Source: Bacteroidota bacterium
GTDB lineage: Bacteria > Bacteroidota > Bacteroidia > AKYH767-A > OLB10
Direction of reading: 5' to 3'
Assembly: GCA_963169675.1 (NCBI GenBank)
Contig: CAUJFJ010000070.1
Span: forward strand, 1 to 39,873
DNA length: 39,873 nucleotides
The notes beneath the pieces are model-generated. The model saw only the letters and a list, made by a program, of their open reading frames with translations. It had not been told where the DNA came from and ran no database searches. This document shows, piece by piece, positions 1 through 8,467 of the stretch (its first letter is position 1; every line of letters starts with the position of its first letter). The translations under genes and the position numbers were made by a program.

Positions 1-790
1 TACAGCACCCGATGAAGGTGAGGTTTGGTTTAACGGCGAGAAACTAACTCAAAAGCATATTGGCAGTATCGGTTACTTGCCTGAAGAACGCGGTCTTTAT
101 AAGAAAATGGAAGTGGGAGAGCAGGCATTGTATCTCGCACAGTTAAAAGGAATTAGTCGACAAGATGCTGTTACCAAGTTGAGATATTGGTTCGACAAAT
201 TCGAACTGAATGGCTGGTGGAGAAAAAAAGTTGAAGAACTCAGTAAAGGAATGCAACAGAAAGTGCAATTTATTATTACTGTTTTGCATGAACCACAACT
301 CCTCATTTTGGATGAGCCTTTCACAGGATTTGATCCAATAAATGCAAATCTGATTAAAGATGAATTGTTAACACTTAAAGAAAAAGGTACCACTATCATT
401 TTATCTACTCACCGGATGGAATCAGTGGAAGAGTTATGCAGTCACATTGCGCTTATCAACCGATCCAATAAAATACTGGATGGAGCTGTGACTGATATCC
501 GCAAACAATTCAAATCGGATAAATATGAAATCGATTACAAAGGAAATGGAATAGCATTTGCCAATGCCTTGTGGGCAGGATTTGAATTGCTGTCACATGA
601 ACCCCATGGTGATTTAATGAGGGCTGTTATTAAGATGGGAAATGGTGCAAAAACAAATGATTTGCTAGCTGCTCTTATCCCAAATGTCGAAATTCATTCA
701 TTCCGTGAAATAGTTCCCGGTATGAGTGATATTTTTATCTCTATCGTAAAGGAAAATAATTTATTGGAACCTGTAGCAAACGACTTATGA
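1..790 (+). CDS. ABC transporter ATP-binding protein, 5' partial
   Basis: This is the nucleotide-binding subunit of an ABC exporter. The frame is open from base 2, so the true start and the Walker A loop lie outside the window. The in-frame TTG at 77 is internal and not a start. Visible motifs in order are a Q-loop region (GYLPEERGLY), the signature LSKGMQQ, Walker B with its glutamate (LLILDEPF), a D-loop (GFDP) and the switch His (STHRM). The roughly 100 C-terminal residues look like the DUF4162-type tail of NatA-like ATPases. The stop overlaps the start of the permease gene by 4 bases (ATGA), so the two are translationally coupled. The substrate cannot be told. NatA-type Na+ export is one family precedent, and a general drug or peptide exporter is equally possible. 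Confidence 0.93.
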   Translation, partial: TAPDEGEVWFNGEKLTQKHIGSIGYLPEERGLYKKMEVGEQALYLAQLKGISRQDAVTKLRYWFDKFELNGWWRKKVEELSKGMQQKVQFIITVLHEPQLLILDEPFTGFDPINANLIKDELLTLKEKGTTIILSTHRMESVEELCSHIALINRSNKILDGAVTDIRKQFKSDKYEIDYKGNGIAFANALWAGFELLSHEPHGDLMRAVIKMGNGAKTNDLLAALIPNVEIHSFREIVPGMSDIFISIVKENNLLEPVANDL

Positions 791-2121
791 GCATAATTAC
801 ACTTATTATCAAACGCGAATATCTGACCCGTGTTCAGAAGAAGTCATTTATTATTATGACTTTGCTGGGTCCTATTCTCATGGCATCTATTTTCATTATA
901 CCAGTGCTGATGGCTAAGTATGATGAGAATGAGGTTTCCAAAATTCAGGTGATCGATGAATCCGGTATGTTTAAAAATAAACTTGCCGATTCTCAAAGTA
1001 TGGCTTTTGAATTAGACACATTTTCTTTGCCTGTTGCCAAAACTATTTTTGATCCCGAGAAACACACTGCCATCTTGTACATTCCGGAAAATGTAATGAC
1101 TAATTCCTCTTCTGTAATGTTATTCTCTGCCAAACAACCTAACATTAACCTGGTAACTACAATAGAGCGTACCATTCAAAAGGAAATTGAAAATGTGAAA
1201 CTCAAAAATCAGGGAATCAATCAGGAGACATTAGATCAAATTAAAACTAAAGTTAAAATAAATACCCGAACACTAACCGATAAAGGTGAAGAAGAAACCA
1301 ATGCGGGATTAACAACAGCTGTAGGACTTATTGGTGGATTATTGATTTACATGTTTATCTTCCTTTATGGTGCTCAGGTGATGCGGGGTGTTATTGAAGA
1401 AAAAACAAATCGAATTGTTGAAGTTATTATATCCTCTGTTCGCCCTTTTCAGTTAATGATGGGAAAGATTATAGGAATAGCATTGGTAGGATTAACACAA
1501 TTTCTGCTTTGGATTATTTTAACGATGACTATCTCGACTGTCGTTACCAGTCTTTTTGTCGATAAAAAACAAATGCAGGAACAAATGATGAGCCGACAAT
1601 CTCCGCTCGGTACTCCTTTGCCGGAATCAGTTGAAGATGGTACCAAGGTTGCTGAAGATAATGTCACTGCCTCCATTTTCGGATCTTTGGAATCCCTAAA
1701 CTTCCCCTTGCTGATAGGAGCATTTATTTTTTATTTTTTGGGTGGTTATTTGTTATATGGTGCTTTGTTTGCTGCGATTGGTGCCGCTGTTGATGGCGAA
1801 TCTGATACACAACAATTCATGTTGCCTATTACCATTCCACTTATTCTATCATTTATTGTTGCTCAAAGCATTCTCCAAAATCCGGAAAGTAAAATAGGTT
1901 TCTGGTTTTCTATGATACCCTTCACTTCTCCGGTGGTGATGATGGTGAGAATACCTTTCGGTGTAGCACCATGGGAAATTATTTTGTCGATGGCTCTTCT
2001 GGTTTTAGGTTTTATAGGGACTACCTGGGTCGCCGGCCGCATTTACCGAACCGGAATTCTCATGTATGGTAAAAAAGTAAATTGGAGTGAATTAGGTAAG
2101 TGGCTATTTTACAAAGAATAG
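787..2121 (+). CDS. ABC-2 type transporter permease (NatB-like)
   Basis: This is the membrane subunit partnering the upstream ATPase, and it starts inside that gene's stop codon. The 444 residues have the ABC2_membrane_3 layout: one N-terminal membrane helix (about residues 22-45), a large extracytoplasmic domain of about 130 residues, and then a C-terminal block of five to six hydrophobic helices. The family-typical stretch MRGVIEEKTNRIVEVIISS (about residues 198-216) is present after the second helix. A hydrophilic, Met/Gln-rich insert (around residues 260-300) separates two helices. It is likely an inner-membrane exporter component. The substrate is unknown, and naming it NatB would claim more than the sequence supports. 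Confidence 0.9.
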   Translation: MSIITLIIKREYLTRVQKKSFIIMTLLGPILMASIFIIPVLMAKYDENEVSKIQVIDESGMFKNKLADSQSMAFELDTFSLPVAKTIFDPEKHTAILYIPENVMTNSSSVMLFSAKQPNINLVTTIERTIQKEIENVKLKNQGINQETLDQIKTKVKINTRTLTDKGEEETNAGLTTAVGLIGGLLIYMFIFLYGAQVMRGVIEEKTNRIVEVIISSVRPFQLMMGKIIGIALVGLTQFLLWIILTMTISTVVTSLFVDKKQMQEQMMSRQSPLGTPLPESVEDGTKVAEDNVTASIFGSLESLNFPLLIGAFIFYFLGGYLLYGALFAAIGAAVDGESDTQQFMLPITIPLILSFIVAQSILQNPESKIGFWFSMIPFTSPVVMMVRIPFGVAPWEIILSMALLVLGFIGTTWVAGRIYRTGILMYGKKVNWSELGKWLFYKE

Positions 2122-2174
2122 TGCTTTATTGATATTTGTGTGGGAATTTGTTTTAATTTTTTAACTTCTTGCCT

Positions 2175-3110
2175 ATGAAATTGGCAGTACTTGATTTAGG
2201 TACGAATACTTTTCATCTGCTTATCGCGGAGGTGAAAAAAGACTGTACCTGGAGTAAAGTATTGAATGAAAGAGTTACCGTAAAGTTAGGCAAAGGCGGA
2301 ATTGGCAATAATATCATTACCAAAAGCTCCTATGTCAGAGGTATGAAAGCCTTGGAAAGGTTTAGCACTGAAATCAAGAAACATAAGATAAAGAAAGTAT
2401 TTGCCTTTGGCACCGCAGCCCTTCGGAATGCTCAGAATGGGCCCGATTTTGTAAAAGAAGCCCGCAGCAAATATGATATAAATATTGACCTGATAGATGG
2501 TATTAAGGAAGCTGAGTTTATTTGTGATGGTGTCAGACAAGCAGTAAAATTAGGAACAGAACGCGCACTTATTATGGATATTGGTGGGGGCAGTGTTGAA
2601 TTTATTATAGCTGACCAGAAAAAAATATTCTGGAAGCGAAGCTTTAAAACCGGTGCAGCATTATTACAGGCAAATTTCCAAATTTCGAATCCAATGACCA
2701 TTTCTGAACGTCGAAAAATTGAAGCCTTTCTTATTTATGAATTTATGCCATTGTTTGATGCAGTTCGAAAGTATAATCCTGTTAAGCTGGTGGGTGCCGC
2801 AGGTTCATTCGAAACGTTTTCTTCCATGATAGCATTTCGATTTAAACAGAAAATTACATCCAATAGTGAATTGGAAAAGAGCCTGAACTGGACAAATGTC
2901 CGGAAAATTTATCTGGAATTGATAGGTTCTACGACTGAAGAAAGAAATAAAATGAAAGGTCTCGTGAAAATGCGGGTTGATATGATTGTTATGGCATCAC
3001 TTTTGCTCCATGTGGTATCTTCTAAAACCCGTTTAAAAAATCTGATTGTTTCATCCTACTCATTGAAAGAAGGAGCCCTCTATCAAATAATTAATAAAAA
3101 TAAAGTCTAA
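2175..3110 (+). CDS. Ppx/GppA family phosphatase (exopolyphosphatase-like)
   Basis: This cytosolic enzyme of the ASKHA (actin/hexokinase-like) superfamily is expected to hydrolyse polyphosphate or pppGpp. The start is the ATG at 2175 (MKLAVLDLGTNTFHLL), which puts the phosphate-1 loop at the extreme N-terminus as in the family; an in-frame TTG six bases upstream is less likely. Motifs are DLGTNTFHLL, GTAALRNA, an acidic DGIKEAEF segment, DIGGGSVEF (phosphate-2 loop, about residues 136-144) and VGAAGSFETF. At 311 residues it is the short form, without the C-terminal HD-like or extra helical domain of E. coli Ppx. Whether it prefers polyP or (p)ppGpp cannot be decided by eye. It is separated from the following response regulator only by a heptamer repeat. 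Confidence 0.9.
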   Translation: MKLAVLDLGTNTFHLLIAEVKKDCTWSKVLNERVTVKLGKGGIGNNIITKSSYVRGMKALERFSTEIKKHKIKKVFAFGTAALRNAQNGPDFVKEARSKYDINIDLIDGIKEAEFICDGVRQAVKLGTERALIMDIGGGSVEFIIADQKKIFWKRSFKTGAALLQANFQISNPMTISERRKIEAFLIYEFMPLFDAVRKYNPVKLVGAAGSFETFSSMIAFRFKQKITSNSELEKSLNWTNVRKIYLELIGSTTEERNKMKGLVKMRVDMIVMASLLLHVVSSKTRLKNLIVSSYSLKEGALYQIINKNKV

Positions 3111-3111
3111 A

Positions 3112-3160
3112 AATCCTTAATCCCTAATTCTTAATCCTTAATTCATAATCCTTAATCCTC
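3112..3160 (+). repeat. Seven-copy tandem heptamer, consensus AATCCTT
   Basis: Seven consecutive 7-base units fill almost the whole gap between the Ppx/GppA gene and the response regulator: AATCCTT, AATCCCT, AATTCTT, AATCCTT, AATTCAT, AATCCTT, AATCCTC. They are in perfect phase with no spacers. The repeat ends five bases before the ATG at 3166, so it occupies the position where a leader and ribosome-binding site would lie. Confidence 0.9.
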
Positions 3161-3165
3161 CCACA

Positions 3166-4329
3166 ATGTCTCGTATATTAGTAATTGACGACGAAAAAAG
3201 TATTCGTAATACCCTTAAAGAAATTCTTACCTATGAAGGTTTTGAAGTAGTTGAAGCTCAGGATGGAATGGAGGGTCTTAAGTTTGTTGAGAAGGAAAAG
3301 TTTGATATAATTTTATCAGATATCAAAATGCCCAAAATGGATGGCATTGAAGTATTGGAAAAGCTTCAGGAACTTTCACCTGAAACACCGGTGGTTATGA
3401 TTTCAGGTCACGGAAATATTGACACCGCAGTAGAGGCTATTCGAAAAGGTGCATTCGATTATATTTCAAAGCCACTCGATTTAAACCGGATGTTAGTTAC
3501 CATCCGAAATGCGATGGATCGCTCTTCATTGGTGAAGGAAACAAAAACCCTAAAACGTAAAATTTATAAAACAACGGAAATCGTTGGCGAATCAGAACCT
3601 ATCGGAGTTATTAAGGAGATGATAGATAAGGTTGCACCTACCGAAGCCAGAGTACTCATAACCGGAGGAAATGGTTCTGGGAAGGAGCTTGTTGCCAGAT
3701 GGATACATGAAAAAAGTAATCGCTCCGCAGCCCCAATTGTGGAAGTTAATTGTGCCGCTATTCCTTCTGAACTAATCGAGAGTGAATTATTTGGTCATGA
3801 AAAAGGATCATTTACTTCGGCAATAAAACAACGAATCGGGAAGTTTGAGCAGGCTAATAATGGAACTTTATTCCTCGACGAAATTGGAGATATGTCACTT
3901 TCAGCACAAGCGAAAGTGTTGCGTGTTTTGCAAGACGGAAAAATTACAAGAGTAGGAGGGGAGAAAGATTTTTCGGTGAACGTAAGAATAATTGCTGCAA
4001 CCAATAAGGATTTAAGAAGTGAAATTGAGAAAGGTAATTTTCGGGAAGATCTCTATCACCGTTTGAGTGTAATTGTTATACACGTGCCTTCTCTGAATGA
4101 AAGGAGAGATGATATTCCACTTTTGGCTGATTATTTCCTTCAGCTTATATGTCAGGAATATGGTATGCCAGTTAAAGAGTTTACCAAAGATGCCTTGGAA
4201 GAACTTAAAAAAATCGACTGGACCGGAAACATCCGTGAGTTACGGAATGTAGTGGAGCGATTAATTATACTATGCGACAAGCAGATCACAGCCAAAGATG
4301 TGGTTAGTTTCGGTGTTGTGAGGAAGTAA
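3166..4329 (+). CDS. Sigma-54-type response regulator lacking a DNA-binding domain
   Basis: The 387-residue protein has an N-terminal receiver domain (acidic pair D8/D9, phospho-acceptor D52, conserved Lys in SKPLD) followed by an AAA+ sigma-54-activator domain. The AAA+ domain shows Walker A as GGNGSGKE, Walker B as TLFLDEIGD and an arginine-finger region. The sigma-54 contact loop reads GSFTSA instead of GAFTGA, keeping the central Phe-Thr. The protein ends shortly after the NIRELRNVVERL segment, and no Fis-type helix-turn-helix follows. It may therefore activate from solution, act through a partner, or serve a role other than promoter-specific activation. No cognate histidine kinase gene is adjacent. 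The start is the ATG at 3166, just after the heptamer repeat. The family call is firm; the target is unknown. Confidence 0.93.
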   Translation: MSRILVIDDEKSIRNTLKEILTYEGFEVVEAQDGMEGLKFVEKEKFDIILSDIKMPKMDGIEVLEKLQELSPETPVVMISGHGNIDTAVEAIRKGAFDYISKPLDLNRMLVTIRNAMDRSSLVKETKTLKRKIYKTTEIVGESEPIGVIKEMIDKVAPTEARVLITGGNGSGKELVARWIHEKSNRSAAPIVEVNCAAIPSELIESELFGHEKGSFTSAIKQRIGKFEQANNGTLFLDEIGDMSLSAQAKVLRVLQDGKITRVGGEKDFSVNVRIIAATNKDLRSEIEKGNFREDLYHRLSVIVIHVPSLNERRDDIPLLADYFLQLICQEYGMPVKEFTKDALEELKKIDWTGNIRELRNVVERLIILCDKQITAKDVVSFGVVRK

Positions 4330-4347
4330 TAAACAACTATTAATTGG

Positions 4348-4378
4348 GCTGTTGGGTGCTTCCTTAGCAACCGACAGC
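4348..4378. terminator. Stem-loop between convergent genes, possible bidirectional terminator
   Basis: An 8-base stem (GCTGTTGG at 4348-4355 with CCGACAGC at 4371-4378, one G-U pair) is extended past a G/A mismatch by TGCT/AGCA around a five-base loop. It lies between the ends of the response regulator (+) and alaS (-). Neither side has a clear T-run directly after the stem, so rho-independent action is only plausible. Confidence 0.5.
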
Positions 4379-4404
4379 TTCAATCTTAGATTGGATTAAA
4401 TTTC

Positions 4405-7014
4405 TTACAACTCTGAAATCAGTTTGTTGCCAATTTTGATCGCTGCATCTAAACCACTGCTGTTTTTTCCACCGGCTGTAGCATAAAATGGCTGTCCACC
4501 GCCACCGCCCTGAATTTCTTTTGCGATGTTTCTGATCAGATTGGATGCATTGATATTTCTTTCTTTCACTAGGTTGTCGGAAACAATCAAAGAAAGATGT
4601 GGTTTGCCATCGACTTCTGCACCCAGCAAAAGAACCAGGTTATCAATCTGATTGCGCAGATCAAACGAGAGTCCTTTGATTGCATCTGCAGAAGATAATT
4701 CAATTTTTTCGCAGATTACATTCATTCCATTCAAAGAAATGGCCTTTGATTTCAACTGTTCGCGGATTACAGATGCTTTCTCTGTTAAGAATTGTTCCAA
4801 CTGTTGTTGCAGAGCACTTTTTTCATCTAATAGCGACTGAATGCCTTTTAACGGTTCATTGGGATTCTTTAAAAGTATTTTAATTTCATTCAGTTCTTTG
4901 GTCTGCTGGCGAAGTAAATTCTCAGCTGACTTACCGGTTATGGCTTCAACCCTTCGTACTCCAGCTGCAACTGAACTTTCTGAAATAAATTTAAACAATC
5001 CTATTTCTCCAGTCGATTGCACATGAGTGCCGCCGCACAACTCAACTGAATATCCCGGATCAAATGTGATAACCCTAACATATTCTCCGTACTTCTCACC
5101 AAAAAGGGCCATAGCTCCCATTTCCATAGCTTTGGCAACCGGTACATTGCGTTGTTCGTTTAACCGGATATTTTCTCTGATCTTTTCATTTACCATTATT
5201 TCAATGCGCTCCAGTTCCTCATCGGTAACTTTTGTAAAATGCGAAAAATCGAATCGGGTTACATCTTCATTCACAAGTGAACCTTTTTGAGCTACATGTT
5301 TTCCTAAAACATCTCTCAATGCAGCATGCATTAAATGTGTTGCAGAGTGATTTGAAGTAATGGATTTTCTTCTTCCTGAATTGACAGTTGCTGTAAAAGA
5401 GGCTGACAAATTTTGAGGTAATTTTTCAGCATAATGTACGATGAGATTATTTTCTTTCTGTGTGTCTACTATCTGAATAGTCTCCTTTTCATTGGACAAT
5501 GTTCCAGTATCTCCAACTTGTCCGCCACTCTCAGCATAAAATGGAGTTACATTTAAAACTAACTGATAAAGCGTTTTGCCTTTGGTTTTTACTTCACGAT
5601 ACCGAACAATTTCTGAATTAGTAATCAGATCATCGTATCCTGTAAAATTAACCGGCTCTTCTTCCCGAACCTGAATCCAGTCACTGAGGTCCTTCTCAGC
5701 GTCTGCTCTGGAACGTGTTTTTTGCTCAAGCATGGCTTTATTAAAACCATCCATATCAACATCAAGTTGTTTCTCGCGAGCCATCAATTGTGTTAAATCA
5801 ATTGGGAATCCGAAAGTATCGAAGAGTTCAAAGGCAAATTTTCCATCCACAGTTTTTCCTTCATACTGATCAAACTTCTTGATTCCGGTTTCAAGGGTCT
5901 TTAGGAAGGAGATTTCTTCTTCCTGAATTACTCTCGCAATGAAATCTTGTTGAGAATCCAGTTCGGGAAACTGACCGGCAAATGATTTCGCAAGCACAGG
6001 AACCATATTACACAATACAGGTTCTCTGAAATTTAAAAAACTATAAGCATAACGTACTGCTCTTCTCAGAATTCTGCGGATTACGTAACCTGCTTTATTA
6101 TTGGAAGGAAGTTGTCCATCGGCTATTGCAAATGAAATTGCTCTGATATGATCTGCCATAACACGCATGGCAATATCTGTTTTTTCTGAAGAGCCATATT
6201 TAATGCCGCATTTGGTGCTGATAAATTGAATCATCGGCTGGAAAACGTCGGTGTCATAATTGCTGGTTTTTCCCTGCAATGCCATGCACAAACGCTCAAA
6301 TCCCATTCCGGTATCAACATGTTTAGCAGGCAATGGCTCCAATGATCCGTTTGCCAGTCTGTTGAATTGCATGAATACATTATTCCAGATTTCAATTACC
6401 TGAGGGTGGCTTTCATTTACCAAAGTTTTCCCATCCACAGCTTTTCTTTGAGCATCGGTTCTTAAATCGACATGAATTTCGGAACAAGGGCCACAGGGTC
6501 CGGTGTCGCCCATTTCCCAGAAATTATCTTTTTTATTGCCTTTCAGAATACGGTCTTCAGCAATCCATTGCTTCCAAAAATCATATGCTTCCTGATCGAA
6601 ATCTAATGATTCCTTCGCATCTCCCTCAAAAACAGTTACATACAATCTGTCTTTTGGGATTTTGTAAACATTGGTCAGTAAATCCCAGGCCCAGGCAATG
6701 GCATCTTCTTTAAAATAATCACCAAACGACCAATTCCCCAACATTTCAAACATGGTATGATGGTAGGTGTCAACTCCAACTTCCTCAAGATCATTGTGTT
6801 TGCCAGAAACGCGCAAACATTTTTGGGTATTGGCTATACGCTTATACTTGACCGGACTATTGCCCAGGAATATGTCTTTGAACTGGTTCATTCCCGCATT
6901 GGTAAACATCAAAGTGGGATCATTTTTGATCACCATCGGTGCTGAAGCCACAATTTGATGGCCTTTAGAAGCGAAATAATCGAGGAACGCTTTACGAATT
7001 TCTGTTGCTGTCAT
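4405..7014 (-). CDS. alaS: Alanine--tRNA ligase
   Basis: This cytosolic enzyme charges tRNA-Ala and edits mischarged Ser and Gly. The 869-residue length is normal. The class II aminoacylation domain occupies about the first 400 residues, with the HHTMFEMLGNWSFGDY block, the Cys-containing GDTGPCGPCSEIH segment and GMGFERL. The editing domain carries the zinc-site motifs HSATH (near residue 555) and CGGTH (near 660), so proofreading should be intact. The C-terminal C-Ala domain ends with a Gly-rich GGGGGQP stretch. The ATG at 7014 gives the usual N-terminus (MTATEIRKAFLDYF). It is divergent from the M23 peptidase gene, with a shared promoter region. Confidence 0.98.
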   Translation of the reverse strand: MTATEIRKAFLDYFASKGHQIVASAPMVIKNDPTLMFTNAGMNQFKDIFLGNSPVKYKRIANTQKCLRVSGKHNDLEEVGVDTYHHTMFEMLGNWSFGDYFKEDAIAWAWDLLTNVYKIPKDRLYVTVFEGDAKESLDFDQEAYDFWKQWIAEDRILKGNKKDNFWEMGDTGPCGPCSEIHVDLRTDAQRKAVDGKTLVNESHPQVIEIWNNVFMQFNRLANGSLEPLPAKHVDTGMGFERLCMALQGKTSNYDTDVFQPMIQFISTKCGIKYGSSEKTDIAMRVMADHIRAISFAIADGQLPSNNKAGYVIRRILRRAVRYAYSFLNFREPVLCNMVPVLAKSFAGQFPELDSQQDFIARVIQEEEISFLKTLETGIKKFDQYEGKTVDGKFAFELFDTFGFPIDLTQLMAREKQLDVDMDGFNKAMLEQKTRSRADAEKDLSDWIQVREEEPVNFTGYDDLITNSEIVRYREVKTKGKTLYQLVLNVTPFYAESGGQVGDTGTLSNEKETIQIVDTQKENNLIVHYAEKLPQNLSASFTATVNSGRRKSITSNHSATHLMHAALRDVLGKHVAQKGSLVNEDVTRFDFSHFTKVTDEELERIEIMVNEKIRENIRLNEQRNVPVAKAMEMGAMALFGEKYGEYVRVITFDPGYSVELCGGTHVQSTGEIGLFKFISESSVAAGVRRVEAITGKSAENLLRQQTKELNEIKILLKNPNEPLKGIQSLLDEKSALQQQLEQFLTEKASVIREQLKSKAISLNGMNVICEKIELSSADAIKGLSFDLRNQIDNLVLLLGAEVDGKPHLSLIVSDNLVKERNINASNLIRNIAKEIQGGGGGQPFYATAGGKNSSGLDAAIKIGNKLISEL

Positions 7015-7036
7015 TTAATTGAATTGGGATAACCCA

Positions 7037-7065
7037 TTGATTATTATAAAATATCATTATTTTTG
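7037..7065 (+). promoter_or_regulatory. Candidate promoter for the M23 peptidase gene
   Basis: A Bacteroidota-type -7 box TATTTTTG (7058-7065, TAnnTTTG consensus) has TTG at 7037-7039, 18 bases upstream, as -33 element. Transcription would start near 7073, giving a leader of about 30 bases before the ATG at 7105. This is a consensus match only. Confidence 0.5.
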
Positions 7066-7075
7066 CCTGAAGTCG

Positions 7076-7083
7076 CAAAATTA
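7076..7083 (-). promoter_or_regulatory. Candidate -7 box for alaS
   Basis: Read on the minus strand this is TAATTTTG, a full TAnnTTTG match about 60 bases ahead of the alaS start. It sits only 10 bases from the opposing -7 box at 7058-7065, so the two promoters would be back to back. No good -33 element was seen. Confidence 0.4.
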
Positions 7084-7104
7084 TAGTTTATCCTGGAAAG
7101 GGCT

Positions 7105-8076
7105 ATGCCTAAGGCAAAATATTACTTCAATACCAATTCTTTAAAATACGAGAAAGTCGTAATTCCCTGGGGGAAGCGGATTTTGCGTGTGCTTGGTTTT
7201 GTAGCAACTGCCATCGTCTTCAGTGTGGTTATTGTGGCCATCGCGTATGCGTATCTCGATTCTCCTAAAGAAAAGCAACTTAAGCGGGAAATAAGTCAAC
7301 TTACGCTTCAATATGAAATTTTACAGCAGCGATTTGAACATGTCGACAATGTGCTTAGAGACATCCAGCACAGGGATGATAATATTTATCGGGTAATTTT
7401 TGAAGCTGAACCTATACCTGCTACTGTTCGTAAAGCAGGATATGGAGGTGTAAATCGCTACAAAGCGCTGGAAGGAATGGAAAATTCTGAAATGATTATA
7501 AACACTGCACGTAAACTCGATGAGTTAACCAAACAACTATATGTGCAGTCTAAATCATTTGATGAGATTGTTGAACTTGCAAAAGATAAGTCTCATATGC
7601 TCGCTTCCATCCCAGCTATTCAACCGGTCTCTAACAAAGATCTGACCCGCATAGCATCTGGTTTTGGGTACCGCATTCACCCCATTTACAAAACCTCAAA
7701 AATGCATGAGGGAATTGATTTCACAGCACCTATCGGGACAGATATTTATGCTGCCGGAAACGGAACTATAAAAGAAGTGGTTTACGGTGATCGTGGCTAT
7801 GGAAATTATGTGCTGATAAGCCATGGTTTCGGATACGAAACGTTATATGCCCACATGAGTAAAGTAAATGCCCGCGCCGGTCAAAAAGTAAAGCGTGGTG
7901 ATGTAATAGGAAATGTAGGAAGCACCGGAGCATCAACCGCTCCTCACCTGCATTATGAAGTTATAAAGCAAGGAACTAAAATTAATCCTATCAATTTCTT
8001 CTATAATGACCTTACTCCTGAAGAATATGAAAAGATGATTGAGATTTCTTCACAATCAAATCAATCGTTCGATTAA
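7105..8076 (+). CDS. Membrane-anchored M23 (LytM-type) metallopeptidase
   Basis: This is a predicted peptidoglycan endopeptidase or cell-wall remodelling factor facing the periplasm. The 323 residues comprise a short cytosolic N-terminus, one membrane helix (about residues 27-50), a coiled-coil-like stretch rich in Glu/Gln/Lys (about 55-95), and a C-terminal M23 domain. The domain has the zinc ligands HEGIDF (H..D, near residue 205) and the HLHYEV motif near 280, plus the YAHMSKV block, so it should be catalytically competent. The purine-rich GGAAAGGG at 7095-7102 just before the ATG at 7105 could act as a ribosome-binding site. It is divergent from alaS and followed 52 bases later by a MerR-type gene, a neighbourhood familiar from other Bacteroidota. 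Confidence 0.93.
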   Translation: MPKAKYYFNTNSLKYEKVVIPWGKRILRVLGFVATAIVFSVVIVAIAYAYLDSPKEKQLKREISQLTLQYEILQQRFEHVDNVLRDIQHRDDNIYRVIFEAEPIPATVRKAGYGGVNRYKALEGMENSEMIINTARKLDELTKQLYVQSKSFDEIVELAKDKSHMLASIPAIQPVSNKDLTRIASGFGYRIHPIYKTSKMHEGIDFTAPIGTDIYAAGNGTIKEVVYGDRGYGNYVLISHGFGYETLYAHMSKVNARAGQKVKRGDVIGNVGSTGASTAPHLHYEVIKQGTKINPINFFYNDLTPEEYEKMIEISSQSNQSFD

Positions 8077-8128
8077 AATATTTATTCAATTAACTATCAT
8101 TAGTTTCTAATCTGTTAATCACCACAAA

Positions 8129-8464
8129 TTGCCTTACAAAGAATCAGATACTGTAAAACTTTATTACACCATCGGTGAAGTTGCTGCTATGTTTAAAGTG
8201 AATGCTTCTCTCATTCGTTTTTGGGAGAAAGAGTTTGATGTATTGCAACCGAAAAAGAATAAAAAAGGCAACAGGTTATTTACGGCAACTGATGTTGAGA
8301 ATTTGAGAATTATTTACCATTTGGTAAAGGAACGCGGATTCACTTTGCAAGGTGCTAAGTCGAAGCTCAAAGAAAATAAATCGGATGTGGTAGATACCGC
8401 AGAAGTTTATGATGCTTTGGTAAAAGTGAGGGGATTCTTAACAGAATTGAAAGATAGTTTGTAA
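8129..8464 (+). CDS. MerR-family transcriptional regulator, TTG start
   Basis: This is a small (111-residue) DNA-binding protein with a single MerR helix-turn-helix: YYTIGEVAAMFKVNASLIRFWEKEF (residues about 11-35) followed by the wing KKNKKGNRLFTATDVENL. The short C-terminus lacks the long dimerisation coil and Cys residues of metal-sensing MerR proteins, so the effector is unknown. No ATG or GTG lies between the upstream in-frame stop (8108-8110) and the helix-turn-helix, so the TTG at 8129, giving MPYKESDTVKLYY, is the best start. Its end is 3 bases from the end of the convergent patatin gene. It is probably co-transcribed with the M23 gene. Confidence 0.88.
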   Translation: MPYKESDTVKLYYTIGEVAAMFKVNASLIRFWEKEFDVLQPKKNKKGNRLFTATDVENLRIIYHLVKERGFTLQGAKSKLKENKSDVVDTAEVYDALVKVRGFLTELKDSL

Positions 8465-8467
8465 CCT

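Noticed and set aside
77-790. A complete ABC ATPase gene starting at TTG 77
   Set aside because: The frame stays open to base 2 and the family's Walker A would lie further upstream, so the gene is cut by the window edge.
3112-3160. CRISPR-like array
   Set aside because: The units are 7 bases, contiguous and without spacers.
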